Below are positions 8,809 to 18,184 of a stretch of DNA of 64,000 nt, piece by piece. The translations under genes were made by a program, and so were the position numbers. The stretch lies in the NCBI RefSeq assembly GCF_001854805.1, contig NZ_MBLO01000114.1, positions 62,001 to 126,000 of the forward strand. The letters are read 5' to 3'. Under the pieces are notes generated by a model. It ran no database searches and had not been told where the DNA came from. It was given only the letters and a program-made list of their open reading frames with translations. Within the stretch, counting starts at the first letter, position 1. Each line of letters starts with the position of its first letter. This DNA comes from Pseudofrankia coriaricola. GTDB taxonomy: Bacteria; Actinomycetota; Actinomycetes; Frankiales; Frankiaceae.

Positions 8809-11800
8809 TCAGCGGGAGTGCTGTCCGTCTGTATCCGCCCGGGGCTGGAGGACGGCACCGAGCTGGGCCCGGGAGGAGACATCGAGCTTGCTGAAGATGT
8901 GGGTGAGGTGTCGTTCGACGGTTCGGGTGGACAGGAACAGCTCCGTCGCGATCTGGCTGTTGGTCCGGCCGGCGGCGGCCAGGGCGGCGATGGTGCGTTC
9001 CCGTGGGCTGAGGGCGTCGTCGTGCGTCCCCTGGCCGGATGCGCCCTGGGATGCGCCGCGCTGAGGCGTGGCCCCGGATCCGGTCCGGACGCCAAGTCTG
9101 CGCAGCTCGCGGGCCGCCTCGTCGCGGTAGCGCAGCGCTCCGTAGAGCTCGAGCTCGGTGCGGGCCCGCTCCAGAAGGTCGACGGTGCCTTCCCCGTCGG
9201 CGGTCCCACGGACGTTGGTTCCTCCGGGGGTCCCGTCGCCCGCGGTCTTGCGGCCGGCGGCGGCCAGGGCGCGTCCGGCCAGCAGCCGGGCGCGGGCGGC
9301 GTACAGCCGGGCGGAGATACGGTCGGCGGCGGCGGCGGAGACGAGCGCGGCCGACGCGGCGGCCTGGTATTTCCCCTGGGCGAGCAGGAGGTGCGCGCGT
9401 GCGCTTTCGGTCTCGGCGCGCGGCAGGCTGAACGGCGCGACGCCCGGCAAGGCGGCGTCGAGGCGTGCGATCCACTCCTGCGCGGCTGACAGGCGGCCGC
9501 GCTCGGTGTCGGCGCGGGCGAGCAGGTGCCAGGCGCGGCAGCGGTTGGCCCAGGGCAGGCGTTCGGCGTCGGGTCCGCCCGCGGCGTCGAGGACGACGGC
9601 GACGCAGCGGGCCGGCCGGCCGGCCTCCAGCTCCGCCTCGCCCAGGATCCAGGCATCGACGGCGGCGAGCATGGTGTGCGGGTTGCGCCGGGTGATCGCG
9701 CGGCTCTCCTGCCCGCTGGCCAGCGCGAGGTCCAGATCGCCGCGTGCCGTTGCCACCCAGGTGCGGGCCTGCAGCGCGAAGGCGATCAGGTTGTCGTGGC
9801 CGCCGAGCCGGGCGCTGTCGACAGCTTCCTCGGCCGACTGCGCGGCCTCGCTCAGCCGGCCGAGCAGGCGCAGCGCACCGCACTTCATGATGATCGTCTG
9901 TACCATGTACTGTCCCTGCCCGGTCGCGCGGGCAAGCGCCACGCCGCGGTCCGCGTGTCGGACGGCCTGCTCGAACTGTTCGAGGTTGAGCCCGGCCCCG
10001 GCCAGGTGAAAGGTGATGTCCAGGCGTCCAGCCACCTCGGCGTCGCTCATCGTGTCCGCGAGTGTCGCGGCTGTGCGCAGCGTGTCGTCGGCGAGTTCCG
10101 CGGTGCCCATGCCGAACTCGCTGAAGGCGACGAGCGTGAGCGCGGAGGCCTCGATGGCCTGGTCGCCGACGTGACGGGCGACCGCCGCGGCCTCGGCCGC
10201 CCAGCGTCGCTCCGCGGGCCAGTCCAGGCTCCAATGAGCGTCCGCGGCAAGTTCGATCATGAGGGTCGCCGCCTCCGCCGAGCGCCGGTCCGCCAGCGCG
10301 TCGAGGGCGAGTCGCAGCCGTCGGCGCGCCTGGTCGTGCAGGCCCAGCACGGTCTCCACCGCCGCGCAGAACGCCTGCAGGCGAGCCGCCATCCCCACCT
10401 CTCCCGCCGGGAGGTGGGCAAGGGCCAGTTCAAGCGCGCGGTGGCTGTCCTGGAACTGCCCGGCCGCGCCCAGCGAGGTCGCCAGCGCCACGAGCAGATC
10501 AAGCCGTGTCCGGGTATCAGCCGGACCCACGGGCAGCAGCCGCAGCGCCGCGTCGAAGCGGCGGGCGGCGACCAGCGGGGCCTGGCTGGCCACCGCGTGA
10601 CCGGCGGCGGTGAGCGCGGCCACGGCCTCGAGATCACCGGGCTGCGCGCAGGCCTGGACATGATGAGCGAGCTCCACGGCCGCCGCGCCCCGGGCGCGCA
10701 GCGCGTCGGCGAGGCGGCGGTGCGCCTCGATCCGCCACCCCGGCCCGGCCGACTCGTACACGGCGCGGCGGACCAGCGGGTGGCGGAAGGCGAAGCGGCG
10801 CGGCACGTCGGTCTGCGTGACCAGCCCGACGCTCGCCAGCTGGTCGACCAGGCTGAGGGCGTCCGAGTCGGCCATCCCGGCGGCGAGCGCCGCGAGTTGG
10901 ATGTCGAACGGTTCGCCGGCGACCGCCGCGCCGTGCACGAGGGTGCGCGCCGCGTCGGGCAGGGTGGCGATCTCCTGTCCGATCGCGGCGATGACAGCAG
11001 CGGGCACCGCGCCCGCGGAGGTGCCGCCGGAGACAACAGCGCCTCCTGAGACGACAGTGCCTCCTGAGACGATGCCGCCACGGACGGCGGTCCCGCCGGA
11101 GCTGGCGGTCCCATCGCGGTCGGCGGCCCGCGCCAGCTCCAGCAGGTAGAAGGGGTTGCCCCCGGACTCGGTATAGAGGTGCTCGAAGGTTCCGCGGCGC
11201 ACCGCCGCACCGGCGAGCAGCTCCGCGTCGGCTCGCCGCAGCGGGCCGAGCTCGATCGTCTCGACGTGCCCCGAGAGGTGCCCGCGGTCGAACGCGGCCC
11301 GGAGTCGATCCGGCAGGTGCGCCGGCCGGTAGCCGACCGCGATCAACACCGATCCGGTCGGGGGGTGCGCCAGCAGGTAGGTCAGCAGCTCGCCCGACGC
11401 GGTGTCGCTCCAGTGCACGTCGTCCAGCACGAGGACCAGGGGTGCCGGTTCAGCCAGCAGGCTCAGCAGCGCGCGGACCGCCCGGTGAATCCGGTACCGC
11501 TCGGCGGGCAGGGTGAGCACCGGTCCATCGGCCCGGTGTTCCAGCGCCGGAAAGACGGTTCCGAGATGGGCGAGGACGGCGGGAGCCAGCCGTTGCAGCG
11601 CGCGATCATCGAGCCCGGCGAGATAGTCGTCCAACGCATCCACGAAGACGGCGAACGCCAGGTCGTCGTCGAACTCCGCGGCGGCCCCCTCCACGACGAG
11701 GAAACCCCGCCGGTCAGCGCGACGGGTCGCCTCGGCGAGCAGCCGCGACTTGCCGATCCCCGGTTCGCCGACGACCCGCACGAACGCGGACCGGCGGGAA

Positions 11801-11874
11801 GCCCGCGCCGCGGTGAGTCCCCCCAGGACGGCGTCGATGGTGGCGAGCCCACCGTCGCGGCCTACCAGCCGCAT
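8809..11874 (-). CDS. Large LuxR-type (LAL) ATP-dependent transcriptional regulator
   Basis: About 1021-residue regulator of the LAL class. The N-terminus has an AAA/STAND ATPase with Walker A GEPGIGKS and Walker B VLVLDDVHW. A long helical repeat region follows, then a C-terminal LuxR HTH (LSPRERTIAALAAAGRTNSQIATELFLSTRTVERHLTHIFSKL in order). The ATG at 11874 begins the conserved MRLVGRD; the frame is open further upstream but without homology. A low-complexity insertion rich in SGGT repeats sits after the ATPase, around 11020-11110, and is encoded by degenerate tandem repeats. Such proteins are often pathway-specific activators; the target here is unknown. Confidence 0.92.
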   Translation of the reverse strand: MRLVGRDGGLATIDAVLGGLTAARASRRSAFVRVVGEPGIGKSRLLAEATRRADRRGFLVVEGAAAEFDDDLAFAVFVDALDDYLAGLDDRALQRLAPAVLAHLGTVFPALEHRADGPVLTLPAERYRIHRAVRALLSLLAEPAPLVLVLDDVHWSDTASGELLTYLLAHPPTGSVLIAVGYRPAHLPDRLRAAFDRGHLSGHVETIELGPLRRADAELLAGAAVRRGTFEHLYTESGGNPFYLLELARAADRDGTASSGGTAVRGGIVSGGTVVSGGAVVSGGTSAGAVPAAVIAAIGQEIATLPDAARTLVHGAAVAGEPFDIQLAALAAGMADSDALSLVDQLASVGLVTQTDVPRRFAFRHPLVRRAVYESAGPGWRIEAHRRLADALRARGAAAVELAHHVQACAQPGDLEAVAALTAAGHAVASQAPLVAARRFDAALRLLPVGPADTRTRLDLLVALATSLGAAGQFQDSHRALELALAHLPAGEVGMAARLQAFCAAVETVLGLHDQARRRLRLALDALADRRSAEAATLMIELAADAHWSLDWPAERRWAAEAAAVARHVGDQAIEASALTLVAFSEFGMGTAELADDTLRTAATLADTMSDAEVAGRLDITFHLAGAGLNLEQFEQAVRHADRGVALARATGQGQYMVQTIIMKCGALRLLGRLSEAAQSAEEAVDSARLGGHDNLIAFALQARTWVATARGDLDLALASGQESRAITRRNPHTMLAAVDAWILGEAELEAGRPARCVAVVLDAAGGPDAERLPWANRCRAWHLLARADTERGRLSAAQEWIARLDAALPGVAPFSLPRAETESARAHLLLAQGKYQAAASAALVSAAAADRISARLYAARARLLAGRALAAAGRKTAGDGTPGGTNVRGTADGEGTVDLLERARTELELYGALRYRDEAARELRRLGVRTGSGATPQRGASQGASGQGTHDDALSPRERTIAALAAAGRTNSQIATELFLSTRTVERHLTHIFSKLDVSSRAQLGAVLQPRADTDGQHSR
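11020..11110 (-). repeat. Degenerate in-frame repeats coding a Gly/Ser-rich insert
   Basis: Several imperfect copies of a unit like CCTCCTGAGACGACAGTG lie in tandem within the LAL regulator gene and encode SGGT(V/A)V-type repeats. They look like slippage-driven expansion in a loop between the ATPase and the helical region. Confidence 0.6.
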
Positions 11875-12017
11875 AGCCACCTGTCCAGAATAGTGGGCGG
11901 ATTCCCCGACGATGGCGGACGTCCGCCGCGAACGTGACGGACCGTCCCCCATCCGTGCGGGCATCTGGCGGAGGTCCCCGATGCCGCGACCTCCTACCGG
12001 TGCACATGATCGTCGGT

Positions 12018-12260
12018 ATGGCCACCTTCCGGCTCAGCCACCGGCACACCCCGCGGGAGTGCCCGGCGGCGTTCGCCTGCTGGCGCGGCTTCCCGAGTCC
12101 GCTGCGCCACCACCCGACCACCGGAAGCTGTCATCTCGACGACCACCAGCTCTGGTGGGACGTCGAGGCAGACGACGCCGACGCGGCGCTCGCCCTTCTG
12201 CCTCCCTTTGTCGCGGCTCGCACCACGGCAAGCCCCATCGGAGACGTGCGCATCCCATGA
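12018..12260 (+). CDS. Small conserved-looking hypothetical protein
   Basis: 80 residues from MATFRLSHRHTPRECPAAFACWRGF. Notable are the Cys/Trp pair in the first third, a His-rich middle (RHHPTTGSCHLDDHQLWWDVE), a DADAALALLPPFVAARTTA helix and a final RIP. The strand-helix pattern suggests a ferredoxin-like or sulfur-carrier-sized domain, but I cannot assign a family. An ATG four codons earlier (12006) is equally possible; neither has a good ribosome site. It lies between the LAL regulator and the kinase gene. Real on codon usage and composition, function unknown. Confidence 0.6.
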   Translation: MATFRLSHRHTPRECPAAFACWRGFPSPLRHHPTTGSCHLDDHQLWWDVEADDADAALALLPPFVAARTTASPIGDVRIP

Positions 12261-12407
12261 ACCCATCCCAGCTTCCTCGGGCCCGTCCGCCGGCTGCCGG
12301 ACCTTCACTCCAGGCACTTCCAGTCCTCCAGGCTCTCCAGCCGCCGGCGCCGGTGTCGTCGAGGTGTGCCTCGTTCCGCGGAGGCCGGACCGGATGCCAG
12401 GTGACCG

Positions 12408-14156
12408 ATGTCCAGTGATGGTGACGGCGACGGTGCGGGCGTGGCGGCAGGGGAACCAGAAATGATCGTGATGCCTGGCGAGCACCGCGTTCCGTTGCGG
12501 CCGTTGCGGTCCACGGATCCCCCGATGCTGGGACGCCACCGGCTCGTCGGCCGGCTGGGCAGTGGCGGAATGGGGGTCGTCTACCAGGCCGAAGGCCCGC
12601 GAGGCCGGGTCGCGCTCAAAATGATCCGCGCCGAGCTGGTCGACGACCCCGACTACCGAGTGCGGTTCCAGCGCGAGATCCAGGCATGTTTCCGGGTCGA
12701 GAGCGCCCACACGGCCCGACTGGTCGATTTCGAGCTGGATAGCGACCGGCCGTGGCTGGCGACCGAGTTCATCGACGCCACGGACCTGGAACGGTGGGTG
12801 CGTACCCACGGTCCGCTGCCCGATGCCGCCCAGCGGACCCTGGCCGCGGGGCTCGCCGAGGCGCTCGCGGCCATTCACGCGGTCGGGCTGGTGCACCGCG
12901 ACCTCAAGCCGTCCAACGTGTTGTGGACGGCCGACGGCCCCCAGGTCATCGACTTCGGGATCGCGGCGGCGGCCGACGCCCGTCCGTTGACCGCGACCGG
13001 CCAGTTCATCGGTACCCCCGCCTGGTTCTCCCCCGAGCAGGCGGCTGGCGGCGAGGCCACCACCGCCACGGACGTGTTCGGCTGGGGCGCACTGGTCTGC
13101 TTCGCCGCTTCCGGACGGCCGCCGTTCGGCGGCGGCCGGGCCGAGGTGGTCCTGGACCGCGTCCGGTCCGCCGAGCCCGACGTCGACTATGACCAGGTCG
13201 CGGCGCCGCTGCGAGCCCTCGTCCGCCGCGCGCTGGCCCGCGAGCCGGCATCGCGACCGACGGCCGAGGCGTTGCGCGACGAGCTCGCCGACCTCGTCGG
13301 CGGAGCCGTGGCGTTGACGGCTCCCCACGACGGTCCGACGACCGAGGTCACCCGGGTGCTGCCGCCTGACCTGATGGTTCCCGGCGGATCGACTCCGCCG
13401 CCGGCCTGGCCCCGATCTCCGACCCCGGTGCCGACCCCGATGCCGGTGGTGCGGCGGCGTCGGTGGCCGTATGCGGCGGCGGGGGCGCTGGCCCTCACGG
13501 TCACGGTGATCGTGGCCGGATCCCTCGCGGGCGGAGGGGACGGCGGCGGCCAGGATGTGAGCAGCACGGCACCAGGATCGACACCATCCGCGACACCGTC
13601 GACCGCGCAGACCACGACGCCGAGCCCGGCACCGACCACGCTGACATCCTCCTACCGGGCGGACGCGCCGTGGCGGATCGTCATCCGCAACACGGTCGAG
13701 AAGGCCGATCACGGCTGTGTGGTAACGCTGCGTGATGTCGACGCCGACGGCAAGGAAATCGGAAACGCGACGGACCTGTACGGAATGTGGACCTTCCAGA
13801 TTTCGACCAGTGGCAATTTCCAGTGGGAGGTGAACGACCCCGGTTGCCTGGTGATGGCGATCGCGGGCACAGGTGCGGTCACGCTGCCCTTCACCCAGCC
13901 GGCGAACGAGGGCGACACCGCCGCCTTCGCCGCCCCGGCCCGGGTGGCCGTGGAGGTCGTGGACTTCAACGGCACCGGGGACTGTTCCCCCACGCTGCAC
14001 GACGCCACCAACGGCGAGGAGCTGGATACCCGTGCGGTCCGGCACGGCGACGGCGCCGGCCCGGTGGTCCTGGACCCGAAGGGACGCACACAGGTGTACC
14101 TCAACGACAAGAGTGATCACGCCTGCGCCATGCGGGTATCCGCGGCTTCGGGGTGA
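12408..14156 (+). CDS. Membrane-anchored serine/threonine protein kinase (PknB-like) with Cys-containing extracellular domain
   Basis: 582 residues. The kinase domain is at residues about 40-300, with glycine loop LGSGGMGVVY, Lys71 (VALK), HRDLKPSN at 163-170, DFG at 182-184 and the GTPAWFSPEQ activation-loop end. All catalytic residues are present. A Pro/Thr-rich linker leads to one membrane helix at about 353-374. An exported domain of about 200 residues follows, with four cysteines (HGC, PGC, GDC, HAC) suggesting two disulfides. It has no PASTA repeats, so the sensed signal is something else. No phosphatase or partner gene is adjacent. Confidence 0.94.
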   Translation: MSSDGDGDGAGVAAGEPEMIVMPGEHRVPLRPLRSTDPPMLGRHRLVGRLGSGGMGVVYQAEGPRGRVALKMIRAELVDDPDYRVRFQREIQACFRVESAHTARLVDFELDSDRPWLATEFIDATDLERWVRTHGPLPDAAQRTLAAGLAEALAAIHAVGLVHRDLKPSNVLWTADGPQVIDFGIAAAADARPLTATGQFIGTPAWFSPEQAAGGEATTATDVFGWGALVCFAASGRPPFGGGRAEVVLDRVRSAEPDVDYDQVAAPLRALVRRALAREPASRPTAEALRDELADLVGGAVALTAPHDGPTTEVTRVLPPDLMVPGGSTPPPAWPRSPTPVPTPMPVVRRRRWPYAAAGALALTVTVIVAGSLAGGGDGGGQDVSSTAPGSTPSATPSTAQTTTPSPAPTTLTSSYRADAPWRIVIRNTVEKADHGCVVTLRDVDADGKEIGNATDLYGMWTFQISTSGNFQWEVNDPGCLVMAIAGTGAVTLPFTQPANEGDTAAFAAPARVAVEVVDFNGTGDCSPTLHDATNGEELDTRAVRHGDGAGPVVLDPKGRTQVYLNDKSDHACAMRVSAASG

Positions 14157-14278
14157 CCGGCGGTCGTTTTGCCGTCTGGACACGTCGCCGGCGACCCTCG
14201 ATCTCTGTGGCCGAGCCCAAACCGGCTCACTCGTCGATCGACGACCTGAGGTGATGCCCAGGGCTGCGCGAAGGTCGC

Positions 14279-14562
14279 CTAGCGTAGTGATCGATTACTT
14301 TGGGTGGCTAGGAACTGGAGTGCCCGGTTGCGGTCTCCGGCGATGTATTCGAGGGTCTCCTTGATCTTTGTGGCGCTGTGGAGGCGAAGGAGGGCGCGGC
14401 GCCAGCGAGTGTGGCGACGACCGCGACAGCGAGTACGAAATAGAGGTCGTACATCTTTCCGCGGGCTGCGCGGAAATCTTTCACCGGGCGCAGCATCTCG
14501 AGAAGTCTGCTGGTCTTGTTCTCACCGGTCTGGTGGCGGGACGCGGCGAGGATGCCTTCCAA
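14279..14562 (-). pseudogene. ISAs1-family transposase, N-terminal remnant with frameshift
   Basis: Reading the minus strand gives LLEMLRPVKDFRAARGKMYDL, then FVLAVAVVATLAGA and SFAS. This is the DDE_Tnp_1-associated N-terminal domain of ISAs1 transposases. At about 14380 the frame shifts: the original continuation ATKIKETLEYIAGDRNRALQFL is found in the next frame and ends at a TAG at 14279-14281. The rest of the transposase, including the DDE domain, is absent, and no terminal inverted repeats or target duplications are visible. A dead fragment of an old insertion. Confidence 0.75.
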
Positions 14563-14583
14563 AGCGGGTCGATGTGTTCGGGC

Positions 14584-15459
14584 CTATGGTTTGCGGGCTA
14601 CTCCGGCGTAGGCGAGGCGCCCGCCTTCTTCCGCCTCCGGGCTGTCCACGACGGTTGCGTCGGGACGCCACCGGTGTAGCGGGGTCACGCCGGGGTCGAC
14701 GACGTCGAGGCCGTCGAAGAACCGCAGGATCTCGTCGTGGGTGCGCGGATGGACCGGAATGTTCTGTGCGCGGTAAATGTCGACGGTCTTGGCGACCTGG
14801 TCCGGGCTGAAGTCGGTGGTGAGATAGGTGACGGTCAAGTAGCTACCCGACGGCAGGGCGTCGATCAACTGGCGAACGATGCCTTCGGGGTCGGCCTGCT
14901 CGGGGATGAACGGCAGGAGCGCACCGAGAGACAGCCCTATCGGACGGGTCAGGTCTAGCGTCTCCAACAGTTCCGGCGCTGTCAAGATGCGCTGGGGGTC
15001 GCGGAAGTCGGCGTCGAGGTACGCGGTTGCGCCCTCGGGACGGCTGGTCAGCAATGCCCGGGCGTGGGCCAGCACGATCGGGTCGTTGTCGACGTAGACC
15101 AGCCGCGAGGTCGGCGCGACCACTTGGGCGACTTCGTGCAGGTTCGGGCTGGTCGGTATTCCGGTGCCGATGTCGAGGAACTGGCGCAGGCCGGCCTCGG
15201 CGGCTAGATACCGGATCGCTCGGACCAGGAACGCCCGGTTCTGCACGGCCCCGTGGACGACCTCGGGCATGGTCGTGCGTACCTGCTCGGCCGCCTGCCG
15301 ATCAGCTGGGAAATTGTCCTTGCCGCCGAGGTAGTAGTCGTACATCCGGGCGGAATGGGCCACGTCCGTCTTCAGGTCCACTGGCGTTAGTGGCCCATCG
15401 ACCGCCGACTTCGGCCATTGCGTGAGCCCCGCCTCCCAGGCGCCACCGTCCGCGACCAC
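14584..15459 (-). CDS. DUF574-type SAM-dependent methyltransferase
   Basis: 291-residue member of the actinomycete-specific SAM methyltransferase family often called DUF574 or Methyltransf_19. Characteristic elements in order are ARMYDYYLGGKDNF near the N-terminus, LDIGTGIPTSPNLHEVAQ (SAM-binding loop), VYVDNDPIVLAHARALL, DADFRDP, and a C-terminal RWRPD segment with a final GVARKP. Full length. Substrates of this very large family are mostly unknown. It stands alone, just downstream of nothing and upstream of the transposase remnant, so genomic context gives no clue to its role. Confidence 0.9.
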   Translation of the reverse strand: MVADGGAWEAGLTQWPKSAVDGPLTPVDLKTDVAHSARMYDYYLGGKDNFPADRQAAEQVRTTMPEVVHGAVQNRAFLVRAIRYLAAEAGLRQFLDIGTGIPTSPNLHEVAQVVAPTSRLVYVDNDPIVLAHARALLTSRPEGATAYLDADFRDPQRILTAPELLETLDLTRPIGLSLGALLPFIPEQADPEGIVRQLIDALPSGSYLTVTYLTTDFSPDQVAKTVDIYRAQNIPVHPRTHDEILRFFDGLDVVDPGVTPLHRWRPDATVVDSPEAEEGGRLAYAGVARKP

Positions 15460-15759
15460 TACTAACCCCCTGTAGTCTCATGACCTGTCATGAGGCAGCT
15501 TAATTCACCCAGATCATCCCGCGGCTACGGCATGCGGTCCGCCCGGATCGTCCTGCCCGACCGACTTCACGAGGAACGCCGGCGGTCGATGCCAGCGCTG
15601 GTCGTGGCCGTGTCGCGATTGGCACCCGGCTGACAGAGGACCCGTCGCCCGTGACCGGCGTGATCGGCCTCAGTGAGGCCCGACACAGGCGAGCAAGGTA
15701 AGGTCGCCGCCCCAACCGGAGACGTCTCCCTCCATGGCATGCGGCACCGGCCAGCAACA

Positions 15760-16200
15760 GTACGCCTGACACCATCGACTGCACCGGGTCGTCGATTGCA
15801 CCGGGTCGTCGATGAGCAGGAAGCCGAACGGGCTGTCGGCGGTCCGCGCCCGCGGCGGGAACAGCGAGAGCGCGAGGGAGTGCTGTTCGCCCTGGCTCAT
15901 GACGGCCAGCGCCGGGGCCCGCTCGTCGTCGACGGAGACGTCCATGACGAGCCTGCGGACGTTGGCCTTCTCGCTGCCGTCGAGGCGGACCTCATTCAGG
16001 CTGACGTTGCTCTCCTGCCGCGGCTGTTCCCAGATCGCCTGGGCCTGGCCGCCGAAGGCGTCCATCCGCTGGCGACGCTCGCCCGGCTGAGCAATACCGT
16101 GATCGACCAGACGCTGCACGGGCTGACCGCCGGGATCCTGGCTCCCGGTCGGCAGGCTCCGGGCCAGCCCACGCCGCCGCGGGACGAAGGAACGAGGAGA
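15760..16200 (-). pseudogene. C-terminal remnant of an SMC/ABC-like AAA ATPase, frameshifted by a tandem duplication
   Basis: The minus strand encodes QESNVSLNEVRLDG, then MSQGEQHSLALSLF (ABC-type signature) and FGFLLIDDPVQS (Walker B). This is the nucleotide-binding C-terminal part of a RecN/SMC-like AAA ATPase of the kind found near restriction and defence genes. The N-terminal Walker A and coiled coil are missing. Immediately after IDDPVQS a 17-base tandem duplication (15781-15814) shifts the frame, and the next frame continues for only a few matching residues (QSM). The remnant is divergent from and only a few bases before the hsdM gene, so it was probably part of the same defence locus. 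Confidence 0.7.
15781..15814. repeat. 17-bp tandem duplication inside the ATPase remnant
   Basis: Two copies of GCACCGGGTCGTCGATT (the second differs only in its last base), at 15781-15797 and 15798-15814, follow each other directly. The duplicated part encodes the IDDPVQS Walker B on the minus strand. Seventeen is not a multiple of three, so it breaks the frame. Confidence 0.9.
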
Positions 16201-16204
16201 CGCT

Positions 16205-18184
16205 GTGAGCACGGTACCCAGTCACTCCCGGACCGCCGCCGACATCTGGTCGGTGGCCGACCTGCTGCGCGGCGACTACAAGCGGCACGAGTACGGCGGC
16301 GTCATTCTGCCGTTCACGCTGATGCGCCGCCTGGACGCCGTCATGGCCGAGAGCCGGCAGCCCGTGCGCGACAAGGACGCCTCGCTAGCCAACCAAAACA
16401 AGCACCCCCTTCTGGTGAGCGCTGCTGGGCGGCAGTTCTACAACGTGTCCAAGCAGGATTTCTCGACGATCGCCTCCGACTCCACCAACCAGGCAGTGGT
16501 GGCGAAGAACCTTCGGGACTACGTGAACGGCTTCTCGCCGAACGTGCGCGCCGTCCTGGAGGCCTTTGGTCTGGATAACCAGATCGGCAGGCTGGCAGGC
16601 TCCAAGCTGCTCTGCCAGGTCATCGGTCGGTTCACGAAGATGGACCTCGGCGGCCTGTCCAGCCACGACATGGGCTACGTCTTCGAGCACCTGATCCGCA
16701 AGTTCGCGGAGGACTCGAACGAGACCACCGGTGAGCACTTCACCCCGCGTGAGGTCATCGAGCTGATGGTCAACCTGCTGGTTGCCCCGGACGCGGACAC
16801 CGTCGCCGTGCCGGGCCAGGTGATCAACGTTTTCGACCCGGCCTGCGGGACCGGCGGCATGCTGACCGCCGCCGCGGACCATCTGCGGAACATGAACCCG
16901 GGCGCCAACGTGTTCCTCAACGGCCAGGAGGTCAACCCCGAGTCGTGGGCGATATGCCAGTCGGAGATGCTGCTGCGCGGCCAGCGCGGCGACATCGCGC
17001 TCGGCAACTCCTTCAGCCAGGACAGGTTCGCCGGCAAGCGGTTCGACTACATGCTCGCCAACCCGCCGTTCGGCGTGGAGTGGAAGAAGGTCAAGGACGA
17101 GGTCGAGCAGGAGGCCGAGCTGGGCCACGCCGGCCGGTTCGGTGCCGACCTGCCGCGGATCAACGACGGGTCGTTCCTCTTCCTGCAGCACATGATCTCG
17201 AAGATGGAGCGGGTCGAGGGCAAGGGCGCGCGGCTCGCGATCGTCTTCAACGGCTCGCCGCTGTTCACCGGCGCCGCCGAGTCCGGCGAGTCGAACATCC
17301 GCCGCTGGATCCTGGAGAACGACTGGCTGGAGGGCATCGTCGCCCTGCCCGACCAGCTCTTCTACAACACGGGCATCTCCACCTACTTCTGGATCCTGTC
17401 GAACCGCAAGGCGCCCGTGCTGCGGAACAAGGTGATCCTGCTCGACGCCCGCGACCAGTGGGCGAAGATGCGCAAGTCCCTGGGGGACAAGCGCAAGCTC
17501 ATCAGCGATGCCCAGATCAAGCACATCACGAGGCTCTACGAGCGGTCCGTCGACGTCGCCGTCAGCCCGGACGACCCCGACCACGGCAAGGTGAAGATCT
17601 TTGCGACGCGGGACTTCGGCTACCACCGCGTCACGGTGGAGCGGCCGCTCAAGCAGCGCTTCGAGATCACCGAGGACACCCTGCTCGCCCTGGCCGAGGC
17701 GAAGGCCCTCGCCCGATGGGACGGCAGGGAGAGCCTGGTCGAGGCCCTGCGCGGCGCGGTCGGCTCGGTCTGGTGGAGCAAGGATGAGGCGACCGCCGCG
17801 CTGCTCGGCATCGCCATGGGCGCAGGCGCCAGCCTGCCCGGCACGGCGGCGCTGCTCAAGGCCGTGTGGTCCGCCGTCGCGGTCTCCGACCCCGAGGGCG
17901 AGGTCCAGCGCGACAGGAGCGGGAGCCCGCTGCCCGACCCGGACCTGCGCGACTACGAGAACGTGCCCCTCGACGAGGACATCGAGGCCTACTTCGTCCG
18001 TGAGGTCACTCCCCATGTCGCCGACGCGTGGATCGACCGCGAGAAGACCAAGGTCGGCTACGAGATCCCCTTCACCCGCCACTTCTACGTCTACACGCCG
18101 CCCAGGCCGCTGGCCGAGATCGACGCCGAGCTCCGCGACCTCGAGGCCCAGATCCAGAAGCTCCTGGGCGAGGTCACGGCGTGA
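16205..18184 (+). CDS. hsdM: Type I restriction-modification methyltransferase subunit HsdM
   Basis: 659 residues. The N-terminal HsdM helical domain (DIWSVADLLRGDYKRHEYGGVILPFTLMRRLDAV in order) precedes the methylase domain. The latter has GEHFTPREVIELMV, SAM motif DPACGTGGML and catalytic NPPFGVEW. A C-terminal tail of about 200 residues ends in a helix ERPLAEIDAELRDLEAQIQKLLGEV-like, suited to contacting HsdS. The GTG at 16205 is preceded by GAGGAGA. The stop overlaps the GTG of hsdS (GTGA), so the two are translationally coupled. No hsdR is visible downstream; it may be lost or elsewhere, making this possibly a methylation-only pair. Confidence 0.95.
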   Translation: MSTVPSHSRTAADIWSVADLLRGDYKRHEYGGVILPFTLMRRLDAVMAESRQPVRDKDASLANQNKHPLLVSAAGRQFYNVSKQDFSTIASDSTNQAVVAKNLRDYVNGFSPNVRAVLEAFGLDNQIGRLAGSKLLCQVIGRFTKMDLGGLSSHDMGYVFEHLIRKFAEDSNETTGEHFTPREVIELMVNLLVAPDADTVAVPGQVINVFDPACGTGGMLTAAADHLRNMNPGANVFLNGQEVNPESWAICQSEMLLRGQRGDIALGNSFSQDRFAGKRFDYMLANPPFGVEWKKVKDEVEQEAELGHAGRFGADLPRINDGSFLFLQHMISKMERVEGKGARLAIVFNGSPLFTGAAESGESNIRRWILENDWLEGIVALPDQLFYNTGISTYFWILSNRKAPVLRNKVILLDARDQWAKMRKSLGDKRKLISDAQIKHITRLYERSVDVAVSPDDPDHGKVKIFATRDFGYHRVTVERPLKQRFEITEDTLLALAEAKALARWDGRESLVEALRGAVGSVWWSKDEATAALLGIAMGAGASLPGTAALLKAVWSAVAVSDPEGEVQRDRSGSPLPDPDLRDYENVPLDEDIEAYFVREVTPHVADAWIDREKTKVGYEIPFTRHFYVYTPPRPLAEIDAELRDLEAQIQKLLGEVTA

